DNA of 64,000 nucleotides from JAFGXT01 sp963677165 (GCA_963677165.2 CAXXSX010000001.1:434001-498000), one strand, 5' to 3'. Positions 26,544-34,466 are shown, counted from the first letter of the stretch. Numbers and translations are program-made. Notes: generated by a model from the letters alone, not told the origin.

Positions 26544-26870
26544 ATGATTGACGAGATTTCCAGCGAACAGTTACTCCAGCAGATGGCGGAGATCAGAGAT
26601 TCTCTCAGCATTGAAGATACGCAGCAAACCGATGATGTCCAGCAAGTGGATCAGGAATTCGGTGAAGTTCTCGGACAGCTGATCGACGATGTTGACCAGG
26701 CTCAGAAAGAAGCGGATGCTTCTATTCAGGAACTGGCTTCCGGAGAAGCTACCAGCCTTCAGGATGTTGTAATGAAAATGGAACAGGCTGAAGTTTCCTT
26801 TAAACTTATGAAGGAAATCCGCAATAAACTGCTTGACGCATACAAAGAAGTTTTGACAATGCAGTCATAA
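26544..26870 (+). CDS. fliE: Flagellar hook-basal body complex protein FliE
   Basis: 108 residues; FliE links the MS ring and rod. The diagnostic C-terminal block is MKMEQAEVSFKLMKEIRNKLLDAYKEVLTMQ. Last gene of the operon; it is followed by a terminator, so the fliF-fliG genes that often come next must lie elsewhere. Confidence 0.94.
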   Translation: MIDEISSEQLLQQMAEIRDSLSIEDTQQTDDVQQVDQEFGEVLGQLIDDVDQAQKEADASIQELASGEATSLQDVVMKMEQAEVSFKLMKEIRNKLLDAYKEVLTMQS

Positions 26871-26896
26871 TTCTTCCTTCGAGTGTTAGATATTTT

Positions 26897-26924
26897 ACCC
26901 GGACATTGTGTTCCGGGTTTTTTT
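26897..26924 (+). terminator. Terminator of the fliW-fliE operon
   Basis: Stem ACCCGGA (26897-26903) / TCCGGGT (26912-26918) followed by a T7 tract, 27 bp after the fliE stop. Confidence 0.85.
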
Positions 26925-26982
26925 ATGTCTTGATTTTCGACATGACTATTTCAATCTGCAACACGTGAACTTAAAAAAGAAA

Positions 26983-27008
26983 GCTCTCCGTCGGGGAAAA
27001 CGGAGAGC
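26983..27008. other. Isolated stem-loop in gene-free region
   Basis: Perfect 9-bp stem GCTCTCCGT / ACGGAGAGC with 8-base loop. Read on the minus strand it is followed by CTTTCTTTTTT, so it would work as a terminator, yet no minus-strand gene ends here. The rest of 26925-27293 is AT-rich with no supported gene; a small RNA is possible but unproven. Confidence 0.5.
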
Positions 27009-27293
27009 CAGTGGAAGGGAAAGGAACAAAAAAACCAAAACTATATTTGAGTAGACCTCCGTTTTCTGTATTTGTTCCGTGATTTTTATAAAAAGGTTGT
27101 TTTTTATTAGAAAAATGTGGATTCTATTCGATTTTAATAGAAAATTTCGTTTTTTCGCGTGAGTTTCTTTTTTGAAATGCGGATAATATATAACATGCGA
27201 CTTTATTAGTATGCAATTACGGACAGAGTAATACATTAAGTTGAAATTGTAAGAAATTTATATTGGTGTAAACAGGAATGGGGAAATATTCTG

Positions 27294-28262
27294 GTGATGA
27301 GTACTGTTAAATTTGATATCAATAATTGGTTTGGACATTCCAGGCGGCGCAAACGGATTAAACAGTTAGGGACTTTAATTATTGTGTTAGCGTTCTTTAC
27401 TGGGGGATGCTGGTTTGGCGGAAATAACTATTCTGACAAATCAAAAGAGAATGCCGGAAAAATCTCAGCAATGCCGCAGATAGACCAACCATATATTGTT
27501 TCCGGTCTTGGAGTGGAAATGGTCTATATCGCTCCGGAAAGTTTTATTATGGGGAGCCCTTATAATGATGTGGAACGCTTTATTTATGAAACCCCACATC
27601 ATGTGACGATTACAAAAGGCTATTGGATTGGTAAGTTTGAGTTGTTACAGGAGGAATACCAAAAATTAATGGGTAATAATCCCAGTTATTATAAAGGACA
27701 AAGGTTTCCAGTAGAAATGGTTAATTGGAATGATGCGGAAAATTTCTGCCAGAAACTGACCGAGCGGGAAAGAGCGGCAGGTCGTTTGCCAGCCGGCTAT
27801 GTGTTCCGGCTGCCAACTGAGGCTGAATGGGAGTACGCAGCGAGAGGGGGAAATAAGGGGCATGGCTATAAATATAGTGGTAGTAATAATATTAATAACG
27901 TTGCGTGGTATTACGAAAATTCAGGAACTTCCAGGCTTGACGAGTACAGCCTGAATCTTAATAAGTTGGCCTGCAATAAAAGTCGAGCCCATATAGTTGG
28001 GCAAAAATCTCCCAATGAACTTGGAATTTATGATATGTCAGGAAATGTATCGGAGTGGTGTTTGGACTGGTACGGCGACTTCTCCGATGAAAGTGCAGTA
28101 GATCCCACAGGGGCGAAATCAGCTTCTTGTCGAATTATTCGTGGAGGCAACTGGATGGGTTTTTCAAAGGATTGCCGTGTTTCTAATCGTGATTGGAGCC
28201 CGCCTTCCGATGGCCTTCTTTCACTTGGTTTCCGTATTGTTCTGGCGCCTCAAATACAGTAG
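27294..28262 (+). CDS. Formylglycine-generating-enzyme-like lipoprotein (SUMF1 domain)
   Basis: 322 residues (GTG 27294 or ATG 27297 start; AGGA/GGGG upstream). Basic N-terminus, hydrophobic helix at about 26-40 and a lipobox FTGGC, so probably an exported lipoprotein. Residues about 65-320 are an FGE/SUMF1-type domain: MVYIAPESFIMGSP, KLTERERAAGRLPAGYVFRLPTEAEWEYAARGG, GIYDMSGNVSEWCLDWYG, IIRGGNW and LGFRIVLA. The paired catalytic cysteines of true FGE are not seen near the C-terminus, so a binding or structural role is as likely as sulfatase maturation. Convergent with the radical SAM gene. Confidence 0.85.
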   Translation: MMSTVKFDINNWFGHSRRRKRIKQLGTLIIVLAFFTGGCWFGGNNYSDKSKENAGKISAMPQIDQPYIVSGLGVEMVYIAPESFIMGSPYNDVERFIYETPHHVTITKGYWIGKFELLQEEYQKLMGNNPSYYKGQRFPVEMVNWNDAENFCQKLTERERAAGRLPAGYVFRLPTEAEWEYAARGGNKGHGYKYSGSNNINNVAWYYENSGTSRLDEYSLNLNKLACNKSRAHIVGQKSPNELGIYDMSGNVSEWCLDWYGDFSDESAVDPTGAKSASCRIIRGGNWMGFSKDCRVSNRDWSPPSDGLLSLGFRIVLAPQIQ

Positions 28263-28278
28263 TTTACACGAATAGTCT

Positions 28279-29298
28279 TTACAGATGAAAGTTCGTGCTG
28301 TTGCGCCAGGAACAGTGGTCGCAGCAGGGATTGTTCTGCCGCAGGATTTCTTTACGGTAGGTTTCGGACAACTCGTTGTTGAAAATATCGATTACATCGG
28401 ATTCGACAACGTTTCCGGCGGAGAAGTCGAAAAAGTCAGTACAATATCCGATATTGCCGTTGGCTGCAATATGTATTCTGCGAAATGGAGCCAGGCAGCT
28501 TGAGTTTTTTGCTCTGAGTCCATGCGGAAGATATTCTACTTTACAGGAGAATTCCCCATTAGCGATTTTTTGTTGAAGTACCGGAAGCTTTTCGTTGAGT
28601 TTTTCCAGATAGCTTTCCGTGTCGTCGTTGATCCACGATTTTGCGGTTTCGGCATTTTGTCCGAAACATTCTTTCAGCCACTTACTGTATGTCGTATATT
28701 CCTGCGTGTTCAGGTAGATTAATCGTTGCAGAGTAATCCGGTCGGGGCTAAGCGGCTCCATCATATGCGGTAGTTCCAGCATGAAGTCCACATTATCGGG
28801 GGAAACAACCGTCAGAAACTCTATTTGGGGTTTGCCTCCCTGCAGCAAATGTACATTTTTCGATACTTTATCGAAAACGCCTTCACCACGGATTTTGTCG
28901 TGTAGTTCGCGGTTGCCGTCAACCGATACATAAACCTTGGAGAAGTGCTTACGGATTATCTCTGTGTGGCGGTCGAGCAGGACTCCGTTCGTGACCATAC
29001 CGATATTGAAATTTCGCTTGATCAGCAGTTCCGTTACGGGAACAAATTCCGGACTAACCAGTGGTTCACCGCCCCACAGAATGATATCCGGAGAAAAGCC
29101 GGTTTTATCGCGATAACGCGTTAGAGAGTCAATGACTCTTTGCCAGTCGGCAAATTCCAGCTGACGAAACTTGTTATTGGAAAAACAGCCTTTCTCCCCC
29201 CATTGTCCGCAAAAATAACATCGCAGATTACATTGTGACGTAAGTTGCATATGAACGAGTTCAATACGTTTTTCCGGCTGTTCTGATATCATATTCAT
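28279..29298 (-). CDS. Radical SAM protein with C-terminal SPASM-like cysteines
   Basis: 339 residues. The [4Fe-4S]-SAM motif is CNLRCYFC (CxxxCxxC) near residue 23, followed by WGGEPL (the GGE motif) and NIGMVTNGVLL. The C-terminal part has CLAPFRRIHIAANGNIGYC and CCDHC, resembling a SPASM/twitch region for auxiliary clusters. Such proteins modify peptides or act in cofactor or cell-wall pathways. It is not a clear anaerobic sulfatase-maturase (no CNLRCxYCFY) nor a PFL activase. No precursor peptide gene is evident alongside. ATG 29298 or 29292 could be the start. Confidence 0.85.
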   Translation of the reverse strand: MNMISEQPEKRIELVHMQLTSQCNLRCYFCGQWGEKGCFSNNKFRQLEFADWQRVIDSLTRYRDKTGFSPDIILWGGEPLVSPEFVPVTELLIKRNFNIGMVTNGVLLDRHTEIIRKHFSKVYVSVDGNRELHDKIRGEGVFDKVSKNVHLLQGGKPQIEFLTVVSPDNVDFMLELPHMMEPLSPDRITLQRLIYLNTQEYTTYSKWLKECFGQNAETAKSWINDDTESYLEKLNEKLPVLQQKIANGEFSCKVEYLPHGLRAKNSSCLAPFRRIHIAANGNIGYCTDFFDFSAGNVVESDVIDIFNNELSETYRKEILRQNNPCCDHCSWRNSTNFHL

Positions 29299-29370
29299 AC
29301 TTCATGTTTCGTGATTTAACGGTGATATTATGTCTCATAATACAGTCGTAGAGCTTTCTGTTCAAGCATA

Positions 29371-29442
29371 GTTTTAAATTGCTTCGCAATTTAAAACGGT
29401 TTCGTGGATGTCGTTCAATCGCTGGTCAGCGAAGTCGAAACT
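29371..29442. repeat. Diverged relative of the structured repeat family
   Basis: A 12-bp perfect stem GTTTTAAATTGC-TTC-GCAATTTAAAAC (29371-29397), then GGTCAGCGAAGTCGAAAC just before the stop of the next minus-strand gene. It resembles GGTCGGCGAAGCCGAAAT at the ends of the 335-bp repeats at 31311 and 32429, and sits in the same position relative to a gene 3' end. Confidence 0.5.
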
Positions 29443-29787
29443 TCATTCCCTCAGTAAAATCTTTACATTTGCGTTGCGGATCAGGTTCTGGTGCCACTGA
29501 TGGCAGAGTTCTATTATTTGGTCGGACGATGCTATTTTGATCAGTTCCAGTTTGGGGTTTGTTTGTAAGGCGGAATTATCCATTACAGATAGAAAGAATA
29601 TCTGTGAATGGGTTAGTGTACTATCAGTAATATCGGAAAAATCGAATATCTGACGGTTGAGTTGTTTTATAAACTCCTCATTGTAGTAAATTTGACCCTG
29701 CACCCGTTCCAAATCCTCTGCGGTTAAGATCCCATCCATTTTGACCGTTACTTCTCCGTTACGTACCACGATTTCCCTGATTGCCAT
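29443..29787 (-). CDS. STAS-like small protein
   Basis: Start placed at 29787 (MAIREIVVRNGEVTVKMDG; strong AAGGGGG site), giving 114 residues; the longest frame would add 64 unconvincing codons over a structured leader. The protein has an early beta strand and IFDFSDITDSTLTHSQIFFL plus ELIKIASSDQIIELCHQW, similar to STAS/SpoIIAA-like anti-anti-sigma domains, in which a Ser or Thr (here in DSTLTHSQ) would be the phosphorylation site. A SpoIIE-type phosphatase that could act on such a protein is encoded at 11264. The assignment is tentative. Confidence 0.5.
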   Translation of the reverse strand: MAIREIVVRNGEVTVKMDGILTAEDLERVQGQIYYNEEFIKQLNRQIFDFSDITDSTLTHSQIFFLSVMDNSALQTNPKLELIKIASSDQIIELCHQWHQNLIRNANVKILLRE

Positions 29788-29796
29788 GACAACCCC

Positions 29797-29895
29797 CTTT
29801 GTGAGTTGCCGCCCTAAAATGAAAAAGGGCGGCGTTGTACTTGCCGTACCAAGAAGTCCGCCAAGACTCACAAAAGCGACAAGCAAACACCGCCC
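29797..29895 (-). promoter_or_regulatory. Structured 5' leader of the STAS-like gene
   Basis: On the minus transcript an outer stem ACTCACAAA / TTTGTGAGT (29866-29874 with 29798-29806) ends at the ribosome site and encloses a perfect 8-bp hairpin GCCGCCCT / AGGGCGGC (29808-29815 with 29826-29833). The AACGCCGCCC strand of that hairpin can instead pair with an upstream GGGCGGTGTT (29895-29886). Mutually exclusive pairings next to a Shine-Dalgarno site suggest a regulatory leader. No known riboswitch class was recognised. Confidence 0.45.
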
Positions 29896-30057
29896 AAGTA
29901 TACACAAGGGTGTTGTTTTCCTGTCCGTGCTTTTGTAAAAAATTTGGCGGTTTCTTGATACACGAACTATAAAATTCACGTGAACATCACGTGGAAACTA
30001 TGATTGTAAAATTCTTAAATTATCTGAATAAAAATCTCCCGAATTTTGACTTGTCGA

Positions 30058-30187
30058 AGTAGCATGCGCTGTCCCGGCGCATAAAGCACGACCAATCGCA
30101 AACGATCAGACAAGTATCTTCTTAAAATCCATGTCTACACTCTAATCGGCTGAACTTGCTATTTGCGCTGAGACAGCGCAAGCTACT
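30058..30187. repeat. Inverted repeat with inner hairpin
   Basis: Arms AGTAGCATGCGCTGTC (30058-30073) and GACAGCGCAAGCTACT (30172-30187) match at 15 of 16 positions. The right arm overlaps a perfect hairpin TTGCGCTG-AGA-CAGCGCAA (30163-30181). The rest of 29896-30424 shows no gene. Confidence 0.7.
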
Positions 30188-30424
30188 CTGAAAACCTGAA
30201 TGCCAGGAATTCAGCACAAGCCTTATTATATTTATTACTATAAGCCTTCCCTAAAGCTTTTTCAACGAGGGAAAAATTAATGTCACCAATTATGAAAATG
30301 TAAAATATTCCGTGGAGCAATGTGCCATATGAATTTGGGGAATTGTTTGAATAATTTGTTGCATTGGTCTAAATTATTACTAAAGAAAAGTAGAAGGTCG
30401 GCAATATAGAGAGGAAATGTATAA

Positions 30425-30937
30425 GTGTGTCGGTTTGATCCCTTGAGACTTACAGTTTTTTCGATTAAATTTCTATTATGTTCTATTGTACTATTTTTGG
30501 TAACTTCTTGTGAAAGAAAAGAGCAGCCACTTTTAGCATATACCAGACAATTTAAAATATATTACGAACAATATAAAAATGGTTCTATAAAAGATGCGGA
30601 AAAAGCTATGCATTCAATGATTGAACTTGAAAAAAACAGGGCTCAGTATTTAAAGGGGAATGCTTCAGTAGCTATAGGAAATTGCTATATACGCTTATAT
30701 CTTATTAACAAGTTTTTGGAGAATAATGTCATTGCGGAAAATTATAAAAAAATTGGTTTTAAATATATTGCGAAAAGTCAGAAACGTGATGTTGCTAAAA
30801 TTAGCGAGATAGCCAAGGACGGATATATTGATTTTATCAAAAGATTAGATAAAAAAATGGATGTAAATTGGAATAAAGAGATCACTCGCAACTCTGAGAC
30901 GAGTAATTTGGAGCCAGGTCCATTAAAAATGGAGTAG
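30425..30937 (+). CDS. Small putative lipoprotein, unknown function
   Basis: 170 residues from GTG 30425 (GAGAGGAA upstream). Signal peptide with lipobox LFLVTSC, then a helical mature part with YYEQYKNGSIKDAEKAMHSM, suggestive of a TPR-like helical pair. I do not recognise the family. AT-rich compared with neighbours (many AAA, ATA codons), and it lies in the repeat-rich stretch 29300-32760, consistent with acquired DNA. Confidence 0.6.
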   Translation: MCRFDPLRLTVFSIKFLLCSIVLFLVTSCERKEQPLLAYTRQFKIYYEQYKNGSIKDAEKAMHSMIELEKNRAQYLKGNASVAIGNCYIRLYLINKFLENNVIAENYKKIGFKYIAKSQKRDVAKISEIAKDGYIDFIKRLDKKMDVNWNKEITRNSETSNLEPGPLKME

Positions 30938-30992
30938 TGCGAAAATAATAACAACTCGCGAATCATTTTGGTCTCAAATAAGGAAATAATAT

Positions 30993-31280
30993 ATGAAAAT
31001 TGATATATGGAGAGATGCGAGCGAGCGTTTAACTTATAGTGTAGCAGACCATAATGGTTATGATGATTTAAAAAATGAAATAGTAAGGAAATTTCACCTT
31101 CGATTTCATAGCGATAGGGTCTGTGGGTTAGATGTCGTATTTCAAGACTTTGCATATGAAGATAGTATTATTGGAATTGAATGGGACAACTGGAGTGGTT
31201 TTATGGTGGTAGCCGTTAATGCTGAGGCTGAAGAACTGGTAAAAAAAATAGGAAAATACCTGGAGGAGCGGGACCCTTAA
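30993..31280 (+). CDS. Small cytosolic protein, unknown function
   Basis: 95 residues, alpha/beta pattern, no signal peptide, rich in aromatics near the middle (IIGIEWDNWSGFMVVAVNAEAEELV). The layout resembles small immunity-type proteins of polymorphic toxin systems, but no toxin gene is next to it. AAGGAAAT precedes the start. Followed by structured repeat copy A. Confidence 0.5.
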   Translation: MKIDIWRDASERLTYSVADHNGYDDLKNEIVRKFHLRFHSDRVCGLDVVFQDFAYEDSIIGIEWDNWSGFMVVAVNAEAEELVKKIGKYLEERDP

Positions 31281-31310
31281 ACGGATTTCCGAGTAGCCAA
31301 GTTACTGTGG

Positions 31311-31645
31311 CAATCTTTCGCGCTATGCTCTGAACCACGAATTTGCTTCTCGAGGACAGAGCAAAGCTCTTGATGTTATGACATTATTTAATGGTTTCCA
31401 GAGGGATTTCGCCTGCGGCGACCAACGTATTCCGCGTTGGATCCGTCCCGGACAGTGTCCGGTGACATATTCCGCTTCGCGGCTTTTTTTCTTTCTTTTT
31501 AAATCGCTCCGCGATTTATGTCGGACACTCATGGCGTTAATCTGAGTCTGAAAGGAACTTTCAGCCAGATTAACGACATTACTTGCCACCGCGGGCTCCG
31601 CGGGCGCGATCCAACGGCGAGACGTTGGTCGGCGAAGCCGAAATT
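31311..31645. repeat. 335-bp structured direct repeat, copy A
   Basis: Aligns without gaps to 32429-32763 at a constant offset of 1118. The first 274 bp differ at about 4 positions. It is full of hairpins: AGAGC-AAA-GCTCT, CCAACG..CGTTGG (31422-31440), CCGGAC-AGT-GTCCGG, AAATCGC-TCC-GCGATTT, GTTAATCTG..CAGATTAAC around CTGAAAG-GAA-CTTTCAG, then CCGCGG-GCT-CCGCGG (31589-31603), CCAACG-GCGAGA-CGTTGG (31611-31628) and TCGGC-GAA-GCCGA. The right end, read inverted, resembles the stretch from 31407, giving an element with inverted termini. It ends at the stop codon of higA. Confidence 0.93.
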
Positions 31646-31648
31646 CCC

Positions 31649-31987
31649 TTAAAACATTGCGGCGATGGGTTTAATTTTGTCAAGAAAATTTTTGTTGTTA
31701 TGAGCGGCTTGCCATAGATCATAGTTTGTCTGGAGATTAAGCCATAAGTTAGGAGTGGTTTTCAGAGCTATGGACAGACGCATTGCCATATCCGGAGTAA
31801 TGCTTTTATGTTCGTTGACAATTGCGGAAACGGCTTTTCTTGATACTCCGATTTTTTCGGCAAAGTCTTTGATGGTTATGTGCAGTTCATCAAGATATGT
31901 ACGTTTTAAAATACCGCCGGGGTGAACAGGGCAACGTTTGCGTTCCGTTACGGGAAGTACTTTTTCATTTTCAACACTCATAATCAT
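31649..31987 (-). CDS. higA: HigA-family antitoxin
   Basis: 112 residues (start at residue 1 or Met3). XRE-type HTH at about 35-90 (DFAEKIGVSRKAVSAIVNEHKSITPDMAMRLSIAL), preceded by the typical VHPGGILKRTYLDELHIT and followed by TPNLWLNLQTNYDLWQA. Antitoxins of this type neutralise HigB and repress the operon. It follows higB by 11 bp in the toxin-first order usual for HigBA. Confidence 0.96.
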   Translation of the reverse strand: MIMSVENEKVLPVTERKRCPVHPGGILKRTYLDELHITIKDFAEKIGVSRKAVSAIVNEHKSITPDMAMRLSIALKTTPNLWLNLQTNYDLWQAAHNNKNFLDKIKPIAAMF

Positions 31988-31998
31988 AACTCCACTTT

Positions 31999-32277
31999 CT
32001 AATGGTAATCAAGATAATCTACTATTTCAACCTGGCTCATGCGGAAACGAAATGTTACACGCCAATTACCGGAAACCCGCACCGAATAAATATCATTTTT
32101 CCGAGGCTCCAGTAAATGAAGCATATATCCGGGGGCGTTCATATCGTCTATATTTTCCGCCGCGTCCAAACGGTCGAGTATATCTTGCAGTTTAACAGCA
32201 TGTTTTGCTTGAATCCCTTTGGTTGAACCTGTTTCAAAGAAAACTTTCAAGCCTTTATGCTTAAAACTTACAATCAT
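31999..32277 (-). CDS. higB: HigB-family RelE-fold toxin (mRNA interferase)
   Basis: 92 residues with the full family pattern: FKHKGLKVFFETGSTKGIQ, HAVKLQDILDRLDAAENIDDMN, PGYMLHLLEPRKNDIYSVRV, GNWRVTFRF and a C-terminal VDYLDYH. These toxins cleave mRNA at the ribosome. The pair sits between two copies of the same 335-bp structured repeat. Confidence 0.96.
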   Translation of the reverse strand: MIVSFKHKGLKVFFETGSTKGIQAKHAVKLQDILDRLDAAENIDDMNAPGYMLHLLEPRKNDIYSVRVSGNWRVTFRFRMSQVEIVDYLDYH

Positions 32278-32381
32278 ACCAACCCCAATGATATTATTAA
32301 TTTTATATTATAACTGTAACCTGTGGGGTGACGTTTGTCAAGTTGGAAAATGAAGTTCAGGTTATTCAGAGTTATTTGTGT

Positions 32382-32414
32382 GTCGCTGTTGCGACGGGCG
32401 CTCTTATCAAGAGC
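32382..32414. repeat. REP-like hairpin pair upstream of higB
   Basis: GTCGC-TGTT-GCGAC (32382-32395) followed by GCTCTT-ATC-AAGAGC (32400-32414) inside GACGGGCG....AGCCCCTAC, a REP/BIME-like arrangement directly before repeat copy B. Confidence 0.6.
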
Positions 32415-32428
32415 AGCCCCTACTTTAA

Positions 32429-32763
32429 CAATCTTTCGCGCTATGCTCTGAACCACGAATTTGCTTCTCGAGGACAGAGCAAAGCTCTTGATGTTATGAC
32501 ATTATTTAATGGTTTCCAGAGGGATTTCGCCTGCGGCGACCAACGTATTCCGCGTTGGATCCGTCCCGGACAGTGTCCGGTGACATATTCCGCTTCGCGG
32601 CTTTTTTTCTACCTTTTTAAATCGCTCCGCAATTTAGGTCGGACACTCATGGCGTTAATCTGAGTCTGAAAGGAACTTTCAGCCAGATTAACGACATTAC
32701 TTCGCACCGGCACGTTGCCGGACGTGGTGCAGCGGCGGAACGCTGCTCGGCGAAGCCGAAATT
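32429..32763. repeat. 335-bp structured direct repeat, copy B
   Basis: Same length as copy A. Its last ~60 bp differ in sequence but keep the same hairpins at the same positions: CCGGCA-CGT-TGCCGG (32707-32721), GCAGCG-GCGGAA-CGCTGC (32729-32746) and TCGGC-GAA-GCCGA (32747-32759). Five base pairs differ from copy A in a fully compensated way. The end overlaps the stop codon of the ABC ATPase gene. Confidence 0.93.
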
Positions 32764-33745
32764 ATTGCTGTTCGATCATGGTTTCGCCATTACGCATGGA
32801 GTTGCGAAGGGCGGCGATTTTGCCTGAGTATTCGGCTAAGACCTTGAGGGTTGCCAGTTCGGCGTCGGTCCGGTCGAGGAGTGTTTTCATGCCACCGTCA
32901 CGGATAACCAGACGACGCGGAGCCAGGAGAGCTAGTTCGGGGTCGTGAGTTACCAGGATTACAATCTTTTCCTGCCTGATCAATAGTTCCAGTGCCTTGT
33001 TACGGTCAACACCGGCGTTTTCAATTTCGTCGATCAGTACGATTGGCGACTGACTGAGACATGCGGTGTCGGCGATCATCAGGGCTCGGGATTGTCCGCC
33101 GCTGAGTGCGGTTACTGAAGTTTCCAGTGTAAATTTTTCACCTGCCAGTTCGTTGGCGGTGGTAAAAATCTTCTGTACAATTTGATGTGGATTCGAGACC
33201 ATGCGGCTTTCAGCGTGCATCAGCAGAAAATCGGCAATGCAGAGGTCCACGACAAAATTCATGTTCTGCGAGAGCTGCGCCACCATGTGGTTGTCCACGT
33301 TAAACCGGTCTTCTTCCGATGGCGCGATACCGTTTACCAGAATCTTACGTCCGGTTGGCGTGTCGCCCTGGGCGAGACATTCGATGTCTTCGAGCAGACG
33401 GCTCTTTCCCGCTCCGGTCGGACCGACTACGCTGAGAATATCGCCGGGAGAAAGTAGAATATTTACATCTTCCGGTTCGCCTTTTTTATTATGCCCTCCG
33501 ACAATTTCCAGGGAATTGATATTATGATGACTCAGAGTTCCCAGCTGGGCTTTGAACTCGAAAAAGTCGCGTTTTAAATCTTCCCGGGTCATGCCGAGAT
33601 TGTCAAGCAGATCCTGCGACAGTACTCTGAAATAGTCGTCAACAGTATGGACCGTGCCGGGACGCGGGAGCCCAAACGCCTGAAAGAAATCTTCCAGGTA
33701 TGGGGTTGCATTCAGGACGTCTAAAAATTTTTCGTTACCGCTCAT
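32762..33745 (-). CDS. Stand-alone ABC ATPase with helical N-terminal domain
   Basis: 327 residues, soluble. An N-terminal helical part (1-75, ATPYLEDFFQAFGLPRPG) resembles DUF1858-type modules. The ABC domain has Walker A GPTGAGKS, signature LSGGQSRAL, Walker B IVLIDEIEN and H-loop LVTHDPE. No transmembrane partner accompanies it in this half of the operon, so it may power a cytosolic assembly or delivery step rather than transport. Starts 1 bp after the GTPase gene stop. Last gene of a leftward cluster that begins with a FecBCD-type importer. Confidence 0.85.
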   Translation of the reverse strand: MSGNEKFLDVLNATPYLEDFFQAFGLPRPGTVHTVDDYFRVLSQDLLDNLGMTREDLKRDFFEFKAQLGTLSHHNINSLEIVGGHNKKGEPEDVNILLSPGDILSVVGPTGAGKSRLLEDIECLAQGDTPTGRKILVNGIAPSEEDRFNVDNHMVAQLSQNMNFVVDLCIADFLLMHAESRMVSNPHQIVQKIFTTANELAGEKFTLETSVTALSGGQSRALMIADTACLSQSPIVLIDEIENAGVDRNKALELLIRQEKIVILVTHDPELALLAPRRLVIRDGGMKTLLDRTDAELATLKVLAEYSGKIAALRNSMRNGETMIEQQ

Positions 33746-33746
33746 T

Positions 33747-34445
33747 TTATTCCATCCTGTTCTTAAAGTTCATGGTTTTGGTGTTGCCGATCTGGTAGTC
33801 ATACCCTACCTTACGTTCACCAAGGCAGTAGGAGCACAGTGCGGCGGGCATGGTGAAGCGCAGCAGCATTTTTTCAACGCCTTGTACTTCAGGATATCCC
33901 ATAAGCTGTTTGAGCAGAATAAACGTACCTTGTCCGGTTAGACCGTTGATGGAGTAGATGCGGCAGCGTGGATTCGCCTGGCGTACCCGGAACGTGAAAA
34001 CCTCGCGTTCGGCCTGCGATACGATGTCGCCTTTGGTTACTACTACGATATCGGCGGTACGCAGCATCGGGCCGATCTTATGCGGAGTGTTTACGCCACT
34101 GAGATTGTCGATTACGCAGACCGCGGGAATTCCTTTGATATGCGGCGAACAGCGGTTGCAGAGTCCGGCACTCTCGGTAATGAGGATGTCGGCTTCATTT
34201 TCGCGAGCCCAGTTCCAGCATTCCTGAATGTTGCTGACATAGAAATGGTCTGGACAAAGTCCGCCGGCGAGTCCGGTGATTACGGTGATTCCGGCGTCAT
34301 TGTAGCTTTGTTCATCCATTGACGAAATACAATCGAATTTGACTACGGCAGGTTTGAGTCCGCGTGCAATCAGTTCTTTGCAAAGTTGTATGATTACGCT
34401 GGTTTTTCCGCATGATGCGGTACCAGCGAAAGTTATCATTTTCAC
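33747..34445 (-). CDS. HypB/UreG/CooC-like GTPase
   Basis: 232 residues of the SIMIBI P-loop class. Walker A GTASCGKTS, a switch-like Asp in VVKFDC, ILITESAGLCNRC with two Cys, the base-recognition-like TKGD and a C-terminal CSYC followed by GERKVGYDYQIG. HypB, UreG and CooC proteins insert nickel into enzymes; the cysteines fit a metal site. A Ni-dependent CO dehydrogenase is encoded at 6011. Part of a tightly packed operon (21 bp after the upstream gene, 1 bp before the next). Confidence 0.82.
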   Translation of the reverse strand: MKMITFAGTASCGKTSVIIQLCKELIARGLKPAVVKFDCISSMDEQSYNDAGITVITGLAGGLCPDHFYVSNIQECWNWARENEADILITESAGLCNRCSPHIKGIPAVCVIDNLSGVNTPHKIGPMLRTADIVVVTKGDIVSQAEREVFTFRVRQANPRCRIYSINGLTGQGTFILLKQLMGYPEVQGVEKMLLRFTMPAALCSYCLGERKVGYDYQIGNTKTMNFKNRME

Positions 34446-34466
34446 GTTAAAAGTTTCCCAAGATAA

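Noticed and set aside
26946..27236. 96-codon minus-strand frame
   Set aside because: Runs through a perfect stem-loop and AT-rich spacer; hydrophobic by composition only.
28279..29298. Activating enzyme for the glycyl-radical enzyme
   Set aside because: Radical SAM motif spacing fits (CxxxCxxC), but the protein is longer, has SPASM-like cysteines and lies 17 kb away; it lacks the typical activase layout.
27294..29298. FGE-like lipoprotein plus radical SAM gene as a sulfatase maturation pair
   Set aside because: The FGE-like protein lacks the visible catalytic Cys pair, the radical SAM protein lacks the anSME motif, and no sulfatase gene is nearby.
31323..31589. 88-codon minus-strand frame inside repeat copy A
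   Set aside because: Tracks the hairpin-rich repeat; the equivalent frame is not kept in copy B.
32328..32663. 111-codon plus-strand frame across the start of repeat copy B
   Set aside because: Half lies in the higB promoter region and half in the structured repeat; not supported by copy A.
31311..32763. Integron cassette with attC sites around HigBA
   Set aside because: The repeats are 335 bp with many internal hairpins, lack recognisable attC core sites, and no integrase gene is present.
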